Assembly (NCBI RefSeq): GCF_013114835.1
Contig: NZ_JAAVLW010000009.1
Coordinates: forward strand, 62,001 to 126,000
Origin: Bradyrhizobium archetypum
Lineage (GTDB): Bacteria; Pseudomonadota; Alphaproteobacteria; Rhizobiales; Xanthobacteraceae
Reading direction: 5' to 3'
Length of the DNA stretch: 64,000 nt
Shown here: positions 50,484-59,611 of the stretch, one piece after another
Layout: every line of letters begins with the position of its first letter
How positions within the stretch are numbered: position 1 is the stretch's first letter
The notes under the pieces: model-generated
The model's input: only the letters and a program-made list of their open reading frames with translations
Told to the model about the DNA's origin: nothing
The model's database searches: none
Translations under genes and position numbers: made by a program

Positions 50484-51002
50484 GCTATCTTCGCCTCGCG
50501 TGTGCATCGGGCAATTGAGCGGGAGCAACGAACTCGCGCCTTGCCTCGACGGCGGTTCTTGAAGCCAAAGGCATCGGCTCATCCCTCGGAGCAAGCAGGC
50601 CGAAATACCATACCTCTAGCGGATCAGGGAACTGACTCGATTTTTCAGAGCGGCAGATCGAATTCCCATGGGCCGTGCGATCAGGTGAGCACAAAGGGCT
50701 TAAGCTCGTCCTTGCATTCGATAACGCAGCCGAATCCACGATTGAACGGCGGAGGGCCTGTTGTCGGATCGAGGTCCCGCAATTATTTGCCGTCGCCGAG
50801 GTTAACAGGTGCAGACAGTCGATCGCGGGTGATGTTCCTTTGCCGCTGATTTGCCCGACGTGTCAATGTCCTCGGTAACACGTGGCGGCAACGGTCACGC
50901 TACTTTGCATGGGGTTGTTTTCGATATTTTGGTCGGGAGCGGTCCGGTCCGCCTGCGCCCTGAGGGTTTCGGCGCGGCAGCTTCCGCTCGCGTCGCGAAG
51001 GC
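50484..51002. other. 519-bp region without a recognisable gene
   Basis: Short frames occur on both strands but none has a ribosome binding site together with recognisable sequence. GC content looks lower than in flanking genes. The stretch near 50838-50872 (CTGATTTGCCCGACGTGTCA) resembles a motif I associate with scattered intergenic or decayed sequence in Bradyrhizobium, which I cannot confirm. No terminator for the hydrolase gene is obvious. Confidence 0.3.
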
Positions 51003-51078
51003 TGGTGGGCCCGGCAGGACTCGAACCTGCAACCAGACCGTTATGAGCGGCCGGCTCTAACCATTGAGCTACAGGCCC
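51003..51078 (-). tRNA. tRNA-Ile2 (anticodon CAU, lysidine type)
   Basis: A 76-base cloverleaf with encoded CCA. The acceptor GGGCCTG pairs with CGGGCCC, the anticodon stem GGCCG pairs with CGGTC around loop CTCATAA, and the T arm GCAGG-TTCGAGT-CCTGC is intact. The CAU anticodon and GGTTAGAGC D-arm resemble E. coli tRNA-Ile2, whose C34 is changed to lysidine by TilS to read AUA, more than tRNA-Met. A promoter-like TTGCCG-N17-TAAACG lies upstream (51155 to 51127 on the minus strand). Confidence 0.9.
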
Positions 51079-51249
51079 CGCCGCGGAGCGGCCGCGGGGG
51101 AGGGCGGCCGGCAACGGTGCCGCCATCGTTTACAGGCATGACAGCGATACGGCAATGACGGGTTCTGGGCCGAAAACGTGCTTTCACAGGCTATTGGCCT
51201 TGCTTACAACCTTCCTCGCATCATCGTCACCGAACGTTTGAGGCCAACA

Positions 51250-52215
51250 ATGAAACTCGCTGGGATCGCCTGGGCCGGCCTGCTGCTGTTGGCTGGCACC
51301 GCTGCGGCGCAGGAGGGAGGCAAGGCCATTACCAAGACCACGATCAGCCTGGGAACCGCGACACCGGGGGGCGGCTTCCCGGTTTACGGCAATGCGTTTG
51401 CGGAGGTGATGAACACCGCCGATCCGGCGCTGTCGATCGAGCCGCGCAACACCAAAGGCTCCAACGAAAACATCCCGCTCCTGGAATCCGGCCAGCTCGA
51501 CATCGCGCTGGTGGCGGGCGAGCCCGCCTATGAGGCTTTCATGGGCATCGGGCGGACGCCGACCAAACTGAAAATCCTCACCGCGATGTATTCCAGCCCC
51601 GGCATGTTCGTGGTGCGGGCGGACAGCCCCTACAAGACGATCGGAGATCTGGTCGGCCAGCCGGTCGCTTTCGGCGCGAAGGGCTCGGGCCTGCCGATCC
51701 TGTCACGCTATATCCTCGACGGCATCGGGCTGAAGCAGGACGAGGATTTCAAGTCGATCTATCTCGATCGCGCCGGCGACGGCCCCGCCATGGTGCAGGA
51801 CGGCCGCGCCGCCGCGCTGTGGGGCGCGGGCGTCGGCTGGCCCGGCTTTGCGGCAATGGCGCAGGCACCGGGCGGTGCGCGCTTTATCGCGCCCGACGCC
51901 GGCGAGATCGCGCGCGTCCGTGCCAAGCATACGTTCCTCAAACCGCTGACGGTCCCCGCCAACAGCTATCCGAATCAGCCGACGGCGATCGATTCCGTCG
52001 GCTCCTGGAGCTTTGTGCTGGCGCGCGAGAGCCTGCCCGACGACGTCGCTTACCGGCTGGCACGCACGCTGCACGCGGCGGAAGCTGCGCTCTGCAAGAA
52101 GCTGCCGCAGGCCTGCGAGACCACGGCGGCGAACACGGTTGCTGCCGCGCCGAATGCGGCGCTGATTCATCCCGGCGTGATGAGGTATTTTAGGGAGGCG
52201 GGGGTGGTGAAATGA
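51250..52215 (+). CDS. TAXI family TRAP transporter receptor
   Basis: 321 residues from ATG 51250, chosen because a signal peptide (MKLAGIAWAGLLLLAGTAAA) starts there. The TAXI fold is recognised by TISLGTATPGGGFPVYGNAFAE... and NTKGSNENIPLLESGQLDIAL. TAXI receptors work with fused TRAP permeases (DctQM type), but none is next to it, so this is an orphan receptor. Ligand unknown. Confidence 0.85.
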   Translation: MKLAGIAWAGLLLLAGTAAAQEGGKAITKTTISLGTATPGGGFPVYGNAFAEVMNTADPALSIEPRNTKGSNENIPLLESGQLDIALVAGEPAYEAFMGIGRTPTKLKILTAMYSSPGMFVVRADSPYKTIGDLVGQPVAFGAKGSGLPILSRYILDGIGLKQDEDFKSIYLDRAGDGPAMVQDGRAAALWGAGVGWPGFAAMAQAPGGARFIAPDAGEIARVRAKHTFLKPLTVPANSYPNQPTAIDSVGSWSFVLARESLPDDVAYRLARTLHAAEAALCKKLPQACETTAANTVAAAPNAALIHPGVMRYFREAGVVK

Positions 52216-52218
52216 GAG

Positions 52219-52290
52219 GCGAATAGCGAATAGCGAGTAGCGAATAGAAGTTCGCTGCTTACCACTCGCTATTCGCCACTCGCCATTCGC
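52219..52290. repeat. Heptamer repeat forming a long imperfect hairpin between convergent genes
   Basis: GCGAATA-type heptamers are repeated four times in a row (52219-52247). A near-complement, CTATTCGCCACTCGCCATTC plus GC, ends at 52290. The 22-base arms (52226-52247 and 52269-52290) pair with two mismatches around a 21-base loop. It sits exactly between two converging genes and probably ends transcription both ways. Its sequence style suggests a family of dispersed intergenic repeats. Confidence 0.7.
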
Positions 52291-52294
52291 TTAC

Positions 52295-53506
52295 TTACTT
52301 CTTCGCCATCGCACACGCCGGATCGGGCGGGCCGAACGCTTCGTCGCCGGGAATCTTCGCGAGGATCTGATAGTAGTCCCACGGATATTTGGATTCTTCC
52401 GGCTTCTTGACCTGCACCAGCCACAGGTCGTGCACCATCAGATTGTCCTCGCGCAGTTTGCCGTTGCGGGAGAAGAAATCCTCGATCGGCTTCTCGCGCA
52501 TCTTCGCCGCCACCTTCAGCGGCTCATCGGTGCCGGCTTCCTTGATGGCGTTGAGATAGCTCATGACCGAGGAATAGACGCCGGCCTGCCACATCGTCGG
52601 CATCCGGTTCATCTTGGCGAAATAGCGCTTCGACCATTCGCGGGTCTTGTCGTCCATGTCCCAGTAGAACGAGGTCGTCAGCAACAGGCCCTGGGCCGCC
52701 GGCAATCCCAGCGAATGAATGTCCGTGATCAGCGCCAGCAAGGCCGCCATCTGCTGCCCGCCCTTGAACACGCCGAACTCGGCGCCGGTCTTGATCTCGT
52801 TCATGTTGTTGGGCGGCCCCGCCGCGATGCCGATGATCTTGGCCTTGGAAGCCTGCGCCTGCAGCACGAAGGATGACAGATCAGGCGTAGCGAGCGGCGG
52901 CCGCACCGAGCCCAGCACCTTGCCGCCATTGGCGGTGACGACGCTCGAGGCGTCGCGCTCGAGCGAATGGCCGAACGCATAGTCGTCGGTGATGAAGAAC
53001 CAGCTATCGCCGCCGCGCTTCACCACGGCCTGTGCGGTGCCGACCGCCAGCGCGCGGGTATCGAACACCCATTGTATCGCGTGTGGCGAACAGAGCTTGC
53101 CATGGAAGTCTGCGGTGCCGGTCGAGTGCACGATCAACAGCTTCTTCTTCTCGCTGGTGATGTTTTGCACCGCAAGCCCGACCGCAGAAACCGGAACGTC
53201 GAGGATCACGTCGACCTGATCAACGTCATACCAGCGCCGCGCGATGCCGCCGCCGATATCCGGCTTCAACTGGTGATCGCCGACGACGATGCTGATCGGC
53301 TTGCCCAGCACCGTGCCGCCGAAATCGTCCACCGCCATTTGCGCGGCCGTGACCGAGCCCTGGCCGGTCGCCGTGGCCGCCGGGCCATTCATGTCAGTGA
53401 GAACGCCGAGCTTGACGACGTCGTCCGAGATTTGCGCAAGCGCTGTGGTCGATGCCAGCATCGCGGCCGCGAGTATTCCCAGCCTGGATAGGTCCCTGGC
53501 GAACAT
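52295..53506 (-). CDS. ABC transporter receptor, branched-chain amino acid/amide type
   Basis: 403 residues of the Peripla_BP_6 family. A signal peptide ends near STTALAQ (about residue 25). The core opens DVVKLGVLTDMNGPAATATGQG and contains ITDDYAFGHSLERDA. No permease or ATPase genes are beside it, so it is an orphan receptor using a transporter encoded elsewhere. Ligand unknown. Confidence 0.88.
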   Translation of the reverse strand: MFARDLSRLGILAAAMLASTTALAQISDDVVKLGVLTDMNGPAATATGQGSVTAAQMAVDDFGGTVLGKPISIVVGDHQLKPDIGGGIARRWYDVDQVDVILDVPVSAVGLAVQNITSEKKKLLIVHSTGTADFHGKLCSPHAIQWVFDTRALAVGTAQAVVKRGGDSWFFITDDYAFGHSLERDASSVVTANGGKVLGSVRPPLATPDLSSFVLQAQASKAKIIGIAAGPPNNMNEIKTGAEFGVFKGGQQMAALLALITDIHSLGLPAAQGLLLTTSFYWDMDDKTREWSKRYFAKMNRMPTMWQAGVYSSVMSYLNAIKEAGTDEPLKVAAKMREKPIEDFFSRNGKLREDNLMVHDLWLVQVKKPEESKYPWDYYQILAKIPGDEAFGPPDPACAMAKK

Positions 53507-53686
53507 CCCTGTTTTCTCCCCTGGAATCGGCGCGTTGGCCGTAGGCTTTTCGCAGGCGGTTGATCCCCTATTGGTCTCATTTGCAACTATTTCGGAACCG
53601 CGTCAACGCTGTTCATCTATATGTATTGCAGTGCCGCCAGACCGGTTCTGTTTATTTCCGGTCGGATTCAGGGCATAGCCGGGGCC

Positions 53687-54796
53687 ATGACCTCGCCCCA
53701 ACGCCTGCCGATCTCGCTGACACCGCTCGATGCGGCACTCGATGTCTTGCTCAATGGCGTGGACCCGGTTGGGCCGGTGGAACTAACGCTGCAGGAAGCA
53801 CTGGGTTGCATCGCCGCCGGGATGCCGCCGCTCCAGGCCTATCCGCCGCGCGATACCGCGGCGGCGGACGGCTACGTTTTTTGTGCGCGCGATCTCGTCG
53901 GCGCATCTTCCTATTCGCCGCTGCCCTTGGCGGCGCCACCGGTTTGGGTCGAAGCCGGGGATGCCATTCCCGAGGCTTGCGATTGCGTGCTCGATTCCGA
54001 TTCCGTCGATGTGTCAGGCCCGCTGCCACAGGTGCTGGCGGAAGCGATCCCGGGGCAGGGGGTGCGCCGGGCGGGTAGCGATATCGCTGCGGGCAGCCTC
54101 GTCGCGATTGGGCGGCGCGTGCTGCCGCGCGATCTCCTGGTGGCGCGGGCGGCTGGATTGGCGCGACTGAAAGTCCGGCGCCCGCGGCTCCGCATCGTCA
54201 ACGTGCCCGGCGGCAACATGACGGCGGATCTGATCGCGGACAGCGCACACGCCGCAGGTGCCGAGACTACATCCTTCACCGCCGCGGGCCGCGATGCAGG
54301 ATCGATTGGCGCGGCGCTGGAGGATAGCGCGTGTGACCTGCTGCTGATCGTTGGCGGCTCCGGAGTCGGGCGCGCCGATGCGGCGGTGACGGCATTGGCT
54401 GCGCGTGGCGAAGTTCTCGTCCATGGCATTGCCCTGCAGCCCGGCCGCACGTCGGCCGTCGGGCGTATCGGCAACATGCCTGCCGTAGTGCTGCCGGGCG
54501 CGCCGGATCAGGCCCTTGCGGCATGGTGGACGCTGGCGCTTCCCGCAGTCGATCAGCTCGCCGGGCGAGGCGTGCGACAAACATTCAATTTGCCGATGAT
54601 GCGCAAGATTGCATCTTGCGTCGGCCTCGCCGAGATCGTGCTCGTGGAGCGGAAGCAGGACATGTGGATCCCACTGGCGGTCGGCGAATTGTCGCTGGAG
54701 GCGATCGCGCGCGCCGAAGCCTGGCTGGTGGTGCCCGGCGGCTCGGAAGGATTTGCGGCTGGCGCGCCAGTCGCTGCCTATATGTTGCGGGAATGA
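53687..54796 (+). CDS. Degenerate MoeA-like molybdopterin-binding protein
   Basis: 369 residues from ATG 53687. The layout follows MoeA: an N-terminal PRDTAAADGYVF (compare PPFDNSAMDGYAV in MoeA), and a MoCF-like domain with LLIVGGSGVGRADAAV and GIALQPGRTSAVGRI. The STGDEL motif and the following D-[ST]-N stretch are missing, replaced by VNVPGGNMTADLI. It is probably not a normal molybdenum insertase. It precedes a MoeA-PBP fusion by 13 bases, so the two may act as a pair. Confidence 0.72.
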   Translation: MTSPQRLPISLTPLDAALDVLLNGVDPVGPVELTLQEALGCIAAGMPPLQAYPPRDTAAADGYVFCARDLVGASSYSPLPLAAPPVWVEAGDAIPEACDCVLDSDSVDVSGPLPQVLAEAIPGQGVRRAGSDIAAGSLVAIGRRVLPRDLLVARAAGLARLKVRRPRLRIVNVPGGNMTADLIADSAHAAGAETTSFTAAGRDAGSIGAALEDSACDLLLIVGGSGVGRADAAVTALAARGEVLVHGIALQPGRTSAVGRIGNMPAVVLPGAPDQALAAWWTLALPAVDQLAGRGVRQTFNLPMMRKIASCVGLAEIVLVERKQDMWIPLAVGELSLEAIARAEAWLVVPGGSEGFAAGAPVAAYMLRE

Positions 54797-54809
54797 TGTG
54801 AGTGCAGGA

Positions 54810-56759
54810 ATGACCAACACGCTTTCGCCCGGAGATCGCGACAGCAGCGAGCAGGAGCAGTTCCTGACGATCCTGTCGCGCGAGGATGCGCTGGCGCGTT
54901 TCGAAGCCGCCTTGTTTCCGCGGGCAATCGCGCGCGAGCAGCGCTCGCTCGCTGACGCACTCGGCTGCGCGCTTGCCGAGGACGTAGTGGCGCCGATCGA
55001 CGTACCGCCGTTCGATCGCTCCAATGTCGATGGCTTCGCGGTGCGCTCGGCCGATCTCGCCGCTGCCGGCGAGGCTACGCCGGTCTGTGTGATGCTGAAC
55101 GACGAGGAGATCGCCTGCGGCACTGCGCCAACGCGGCCGGTATTGTCGGGAACAGCCACGGCCATCGCGACCGGCGGTCCGGTGCCGCGCGGGGCCGACG
55201 CCATCGTGATGGTCGAGCATACGCAAACGGCAGGAAATCGCGCTATCGACATTCGCCGCGCCGCTTCGCCCGGACAATTTGTATCCTATGCAGGCTCCGA
55301 CGTCGCCCGCGGCGAGGCGCTGCTGCGCGCCGGCACCGTCATCGGCTCGCGTGAGATCGGCATGCTGGCGGCCTGCGGCATCGCGGATGTGACCGTCGCG
55401 CGCCGGCCGCGCGTCGCCATCATCTCGACCGGCGACGAGCTAGTGCAGCCCGGCCAAGCCCTGCGGCCGGCTGCGATCTACGACACCAACGGTGCGATCG
55501 TCACCGCGGCGATCTCGGAGAACGGCGGCGAGGCCCGCTTTCTCGGCGCCATCCCGGACGACGAGGCGCAGCTTGAAGCCGCGATGCGCGAGGCGCTCGC
55601 AACGAGCGACATGCTGGTGCTGTCAGGCGGCACCTCCAAAGGCGCGGGCGACGTGTCACATCGTATCATCGGTCGGCTCGGCGAGCCCGGCATCATCGCC
55701 CATGGCGTGGCGCTGAAACCCGGCAAGCCGCTATGCCTTGCGGTATGCGACGGCAAGCCCGTGATCATCCTGCCGGGATTTCCGACGTCGGCGATGTTCA
55801 CCTTCCATGACATGATCGTGCCGGTGTTGCGGCGGATGGCGGGCCTGCCGCCGCGTTCGGATGCCAAGGTCAATGCACGCGTTCCTGTACGGATCGCCTC
55901 CGAGCTCGGCCGCACCGAATTCGTCATGGTGTCGCTGGTCGAAGGCGCGGATGGATTGATCGCGTACCCCACGGGAAAAGGCTCCGGCGCTATCACCTCC
56001 TTTGCACAGGCGGACGGCTTTCTTCGGATCGACGCGCTGGCCGACCAGATGCCGGCGGGCAGCGCGGCCGAGGTCACGCTATTCACGCCGCATGTGCGGG
56101 TGTCCGATCTCGTTATCATCGGCAGCCACTGCACCGGGCTCGATCTCGTCACCGCGCCGCTGGCGCATGCCGGACTTATCGTGCGCTCGATCGCCGTCGG
56201 CAGCCTCGGCGGCCTCGCAGCCGCCAAGCGCGGCGAATGCGACTTTGCCCCGATCCATCTGTTCGACGAGAAGACCGGGACCTACAACACGCCGTATCTC
56301 AGCGACGGGCTCGAACTGGTGCCGGGCTGGCGGCGCATGCAGGGCATCGCATTCCGCAGGGGTGACCGGCGTTTCGAAGGGCTGGATGTGGAGGAGGCGG
56401 TGCGCGCCGCACTCGCCGAACCCGCCTGCATCATGGTCAACCGCAACCAGGGCGCCGGCACGCGTATTTTGATCGACCGGCTGCTTGGCGGCGCTCGCCC
56501 GGAGGGCTACTGGAATCAGCCGCGCTCGCACAATGCGGTGGCAGCAGCCGTTGCCCAGCACCGTGCCGACTGGGGCATGACCATTGCGCCGGTCGCGCAT
56601 GCATCGAACCTGGGTTTCATTCCCTTTGCCGAAGAGCATTATGACTTCGCGCTGGTGAAGGCACGCAAGCAAAGGCCGGCCGTGCAGGCCTTTCTCGGCG
56701 CGCTGGCGTCGGAGGCCGGCCGCGCGGCATTGGCGCAGGCAGGTTTTCGGCCGGCCTGA
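54810..56759 (+). CDS. MoeA fused to a periplasmic-binding-protein-like domain
   Basis: 649 residues. Residues 20-430 are a complete MoeA: VPPFDRSNVDGFAVRSADL, GGPVPRGADAIVMVEHT, ISTGDELVQPG with YDTNG, LSGGTSKGAGD and LKPGKP. Residues 435-649 are a PBP-like domain (SDLVIIGSHCTGLDLVTAPL, CDFAPIHLFDEKTG, VNRNQGAGTRILIDRLL) that may sense molybdate, tungstate or a pterin inside the cell. The start is uncertain: ATG 54810 has AGGA too close, and GTG 54798 is an alternative. It probably inserts or regulates molybdenum for particular enzymes. Confidence 0.83.
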   Translation: MTNTLSPGDRDSSEQEQFLTILSREDALARFEAALFPRAIAREQRSLADALGCALAEDVVAPIDVPPFDRSNVDGFAVRSADLAAAGEATPVCVMLNDEEIACGTAPTRPVLSGTATAIATGGPVPRGADAIVMVEHTQTAGNRAIDIRRAASPGQFVSYAGSDVARGEALLRAGTVIGSREIGMLAACGIADVTVARRPRVAIISTGDELVQPGQALRPAAIYDTNGAIVTAAISENGGEARFLGAIPDDEAQLEAAMREALATSDMLVLSGGTSKGAGDVSHRIIGRLGEPGIIAHGVALKPGKPLCLAVCDGKPVIILPGFPTSAMFTFHDMIVPVLRRMAGLPPRSDAKVNARVPVRIASELGRTEFVMVSLVEGADGLIAYPTGKGSGAITSFAQADGFLRIDALADQMPAGSAAEVTLFTPHVRVSDLVIIGSHCTGLDLVTAPLAHAGLIVRSIAVGSLGGLAAAKRGECDFAPIHLFDEKTGTYNTPYLSDGLELVPGWRRMQGIAFRRGDRRFEGLDVEEAVRAALAEPACIMVNRNQGAGTRILIDRLLGGARPEGYWNQPRSHNAVAAAVAQHRADWGMTIAPVAHASNLGFIPFAEEHYDFALVKARKQRPAVQAFLGALASEAGRAALAQAGFRPA

Positions 56760-56812
56760 AGCGTTCGCGAAGCGAGAAGCCGTCAACAGAAACGGCTCGG
56801 GCAGGGATCGGA

Positions 56813-57943
56813 ATGGCAAGACCGCTGTCGATTGCGATTGTTGGCGCCGGCATGGGTGGGCTCGCGACCGCCGCGGCGCTGCGACGGGTGGGTATCGACG
56901 TCACCGTCTACGAACAGGCGACGCAGTTCGCGCGGATCGGGGCCGGCATCCAGATCGGCTGCAACGCCATGAAGGTGCTGCGCACCCTTGGACTGGAGGC
57001 AAGGCTGCGCGCGCAATCCTTCTATCCGCGTTCCTGGAACAACCGCGACTGGCGCACCGGCGAAGTCAGGTTCGACATGATCTTCGGCGAGAGCGCCGAA
57101 CAGAAATTCGGAGCGCCTTATCTCCTGGCGCATCGCGGCGACCTTCACGCGGCGCTCGCCGGCGCCGTTCCCGATGCATGCATCAAGCTCAGCCACAGAC
57201 TTATCGGACTGGAGGAAAGCGGCGAAGGCGTCCGGCTGGTCTTTGCAAATGGCGCGACCGCCGTCGCCCACGCTGTGATCGGCGCCGACGGCGTCCACTC
57301 GGTCGTGAGAGACATTCTGTTCGGCGTCTCGGCGGTGAACTTCACTGGGCGGATCGCCTACCGTACCACCTATCCGGCTGCGCTGCTCGGCGGCGAAAGG
57401 ATCGACGACTGCACCAAATGGTGGGGCGAGGACCGCCACATCGTCATCTATTATGTCAAGCCGGATCGCAGTGAGATCTATCTCGTCACCAGTCCGCCGG
57501 AGCCGGACTTCCGGATCGAATCATGGTCAGCGAAGGGCGATGTGAGGGAGTTGCGCAAAGCGTTCGCGGACTTCCACCGTCAAGTCGAACAGGTATTGGC
57601 GGCTTGCCCAGACGTCCACAAATGGGCGATCGTCGATCGCAATTCGCTGAAACGATGGACGGATCGCAACATCACGCTGCTCGGCGATGCCTGCCATCCG
57701 ATGACGCCCTACATGGCGCAGGGTGCAGCGATGGCGATCGAGGACGCTGCCGTGCTCTCGCGCTGTCTCGACGGCGTGGAGCGGGAAGGCGTTGCCAATG
57801 CATTTCGTCGGTTCGAGGCGACGCGCAAGGCGCGGACGGCGCGCATTCAAGCGACTTCGCGCGCCAATACGTGGCTCAGCGGCAAGACCGATGCCGACTG
57901 GGTCTATGGCTACGACGCCTGGACCGTGCCGCTGGCGGCGTAG
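56813..57943 (+). CDS. FAD-dependent monooxygenase resembling 6-hydroxynicotinate 3-monooxygenase (NicC)
   Basis: 376 residues of the class A flavin monooxygenases. FAD motifs are IVGAGMGG near residue 9, the DG motif GADGVHS and the GD motif LLGDACHPM. Compared from memory with NicC of Pseudomonas, long stretches agree: CTKWWGEDRHIVIYY, HPMTPYMAQGAAMAIEDAA, and SRANTWLSG with DADWVYGYD. It would hydroxylate a pyridine or benzoate-type acid, with NADH. The other nic genes are not in the window. Salicylate hydroxylase is the main alternative. Confidence 0.75.
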   Translation: MARPLSIAIVGAGMGGLATAAALRRVGIDVTVYEQATQFARIGAGIQIGCNAMKVLRTLGLEARLRAQSFYPRSWNNRDWRTGEVRFDMIFGESAEQKFGAPYLLAHRGDLHAALAGAVPDACIKLSHRLIGLEESGEGVRLVFANGATAVAHAVIGADGVHSVVRDILFGVSAVNFTGRIAYRTTYPAALLGGERIDDCTKWWGEDRHIVIYYVKPDRSEIYLVTSPPEPDFRIESWSAKGDVRELRKAFADFHRQVEQVLAACPDVHKWAIVDRNSLKRWTDRNITLLGDACHPMTPYMAQGAAMAIEDAAVLSRCLDGVEREGVANAFRRFEATRKARTARIQATSRANTWLSGKTDADWVYGYDAWTVPLAA

Positions 57944-58016
57944 ATTTTCGATGGTGGCACGTGTCCCGGACGCCGTGCAGCGTGTAACGCTGCTCCGCAG
58001 AGCCGGGGTACGAAGC

Positions 58017-58637
58017 CTAACCGCCGTCCAGCGCCGCCAGCCGTTCGGCTTCCGCAATGTCATCCATGGTATTGGCATTGAAGAACGGATCCAGCGGCGT
58101 GACCGGCCATGTCACCGTGGCAAGCCGGTAGCGCGCGGTCCAGCGGTCGATCTTCCTGATGTCCTCGACGACGAGCGCATGACGCAGCTCTTCGCGCAAG
58201 CTCACGCTCCATAATCCGATCACTGGATGCGACTGGCCATTGGAGGCGGCAACGGCCAGTTCGGTCTTCTCCGCTTCGAGCGCGCCATGGAGCCGCGACA
58301 CCAGATCGCGTGGCAGGAATGGACAGTCCGCGGCGGCGCTGAGCACAACCTTTACGTCGGGCCGGTTGCTCGCGGTCCAGTCGAGTGCCGCGAGGATCCC
58401 TGCGAGCGGTCCCGGAAAATCGGCGACGCTGTCGGCGATCACTGGCAGGCCGAATGCCGCAAAGCGCGCCGGATCGCCATTGGCGTTGAGGATCAAGCCG
58501 TCGCACTGCGGCGCAAGCCGCGCGATCACGCGATCGAGGATGGTGCGGCCGCCGATCGCGCGCATCGGCTTGTCGCCGCCGCCCATCCGCCGCGCAAGGC
58601 CGCCGGCGAGCAGCACGCCTGGAATATTACTCGTCAC
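58017..58637 (-). CDS. mobA: Molybdenum cofactor guanylyltransferase MobA
   Basis: 206 residues from a GTG inside the end of fdhD. The nucleotide-binding loop is LLAGGLARRMGGGDK, with ILNANGD and AADCPFLP typical of MobA. It joins GMP to molybdopterin for DMSO-reductase-family enzymes such as formate dehydrogenase, which fits its coupling to fdhD. It does not serve CoxL-type hydroxylases, which use a cytosine form made by MocA. Confidence 0.92.
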   Translation of the reverse strand: MTSNIPGVLLAGGLARRMGGGDKPMRAIGGRTILDRVIARLAPQCDGLILNANGDPARFAAFGLPVIADSVADFPGPLAGILAALDWTASNRPDVKVVLSAAADCPFLPRDLVSRLHGALEAEKTELAVAASNGQSHPVIGLWSVSLREELRHALVVEDIRKIDRWTARYRLATVTWPVTPLDPFFNANTMDDIAEAERLAALDGG

Positions 58638-59517
58638 GCTCTTCACCCTTGCGCTTGTGCCGTGCGGATTCCTCCTCGACATAGTCGAGGTTCTGGTCGA
58701 ACACGATCCGCTCCTGTCCCGACAGCGCAATGAAGCGCTTGCCGCGCGTGCGTCCGACCAGCGTCAGACCGACCTGCCGCGCCAGTTCGACGCCCCAGGC
58801 GGTGAAGCCGGAGCGCGAGACGAGGATGGGAATGCCCATCCGCACCGTCTTGATCACCATTTCCGAGGTGAGCCGGCCCGTGGTGTAGAGGATCTTGTCG
58901 GCGGGATCGACGCCATGGCGGTAGATCCACCCCGCTATCTTGTCGACGGCGTTGTGGCGGCCGACGTCCTCGGTGTAGCAGATGGGCCGGCCTTCCTTGC
59001 ACAGCACGCAGCCATGGATCGCGCCGGCTTCCAGATAGAGCGAGGGCATGGTGTTGATGGTGCGGGTCATCTCGTAGAGCCACGACGTGCGCAACTCGGC
59101 CTTCGGCAGTGCCACGCTTTCCACCGCTTCGAGCAGGTCGCCGAATGCGGTGCCCTGCGCACAGCCTGAGGTCTGCGTGCGCTTCTTCAGTTTCGCTTCG
59201 AAGTTGGTGTGATGCTCGGTGCGCACCACCACCACCTGCAGGTCGTCGTCATACTCAACCTCGGTGACGACGTCATCGTATTTCAGCATGTTTTGGTTGA
59301 GCAGGTAACCCAGCGCCAGATATTCGGGGTAGTCGCCGATCGTCATCATGGTGACGATCTCCTGGGCGTTCAGATAGAGCGTCAGCGGTCGCTCCATCGG
59401 CACCCGGATCTCGACCGCCGCGCCGGTCTGGTCGGTCCCGGCAACCCGCTCCGTCAACCGCGGATCCTCAGGATTCGGCACGATCAGGGGGGCGGGGGCT
59501 TTTTCCATTTTCATCAT
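58627..59517 (-). CDS. fdhD: Formate dehydrogenase accessory sulfurtransferase FdhD
   Basis: 296 residues from ATG 59517. It has the FdhD signature YTEDVGRHNAVDKI and LTSEMVIKTVRMGIPI. FdhD carries sulfur from a desulfurase to the molybdenum of formate dehydrogenase. E. coli uses the loop C121-x-x-C124. Here the loop reads TSGCAQGTAFGD, so only the first Cys is present. That may be a subfamily trait. It overlaps mobA by 11 bases and is divergent from mobB. Confidence 0.92.
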   Translation of the reverse strand: MMKMEKAPAPLIVPNPEDPRLTERVAGTDQTGAAVEIRVPMERPLTLYLNAQEIVTMMTIGDYPEYLALGYLLNQNMLKYDDVVTEVEYDDDLQVVVVRTEHHTNFEAKLKKRTQTSGCAQGTAFGDLLEAVESVALPKAELRTSWLYEMTRTINTMPSLYLEAGAIHGCVLCKEGRPICYTEDVGRHNAVDKIAGWIYRHGVDPADKILYTTGRLTSEMVIKTVRMGIPILVSRSGFTAWGVELARQVGLTLVGRTRGKRFIALSGQERIVFDQNLDYVEEESARHKRKGEERDE

Positions 59518-59611
59518 AGGACGCAGGTTAGCATGACAACGGCTTCCAGCCGATATAAAGCACACTTGGAGAATGCCTAGCCCGGTCCTGGCCAAGGCAG
59601 CGGAGAACGCA

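Noticed and set aside
47034..51078. Genomic island next to the tRNA gene
   Set aside because: No integrase, transposase, or direct repeat of the tRNA end is seen. Only a decayed regulator and ordinary genes are present.
52219..52290. Short tandem repeats considered as a CRISPR array
   Set aside because: Seven-base units without spacers that fold into one hairpin between convergent genes.
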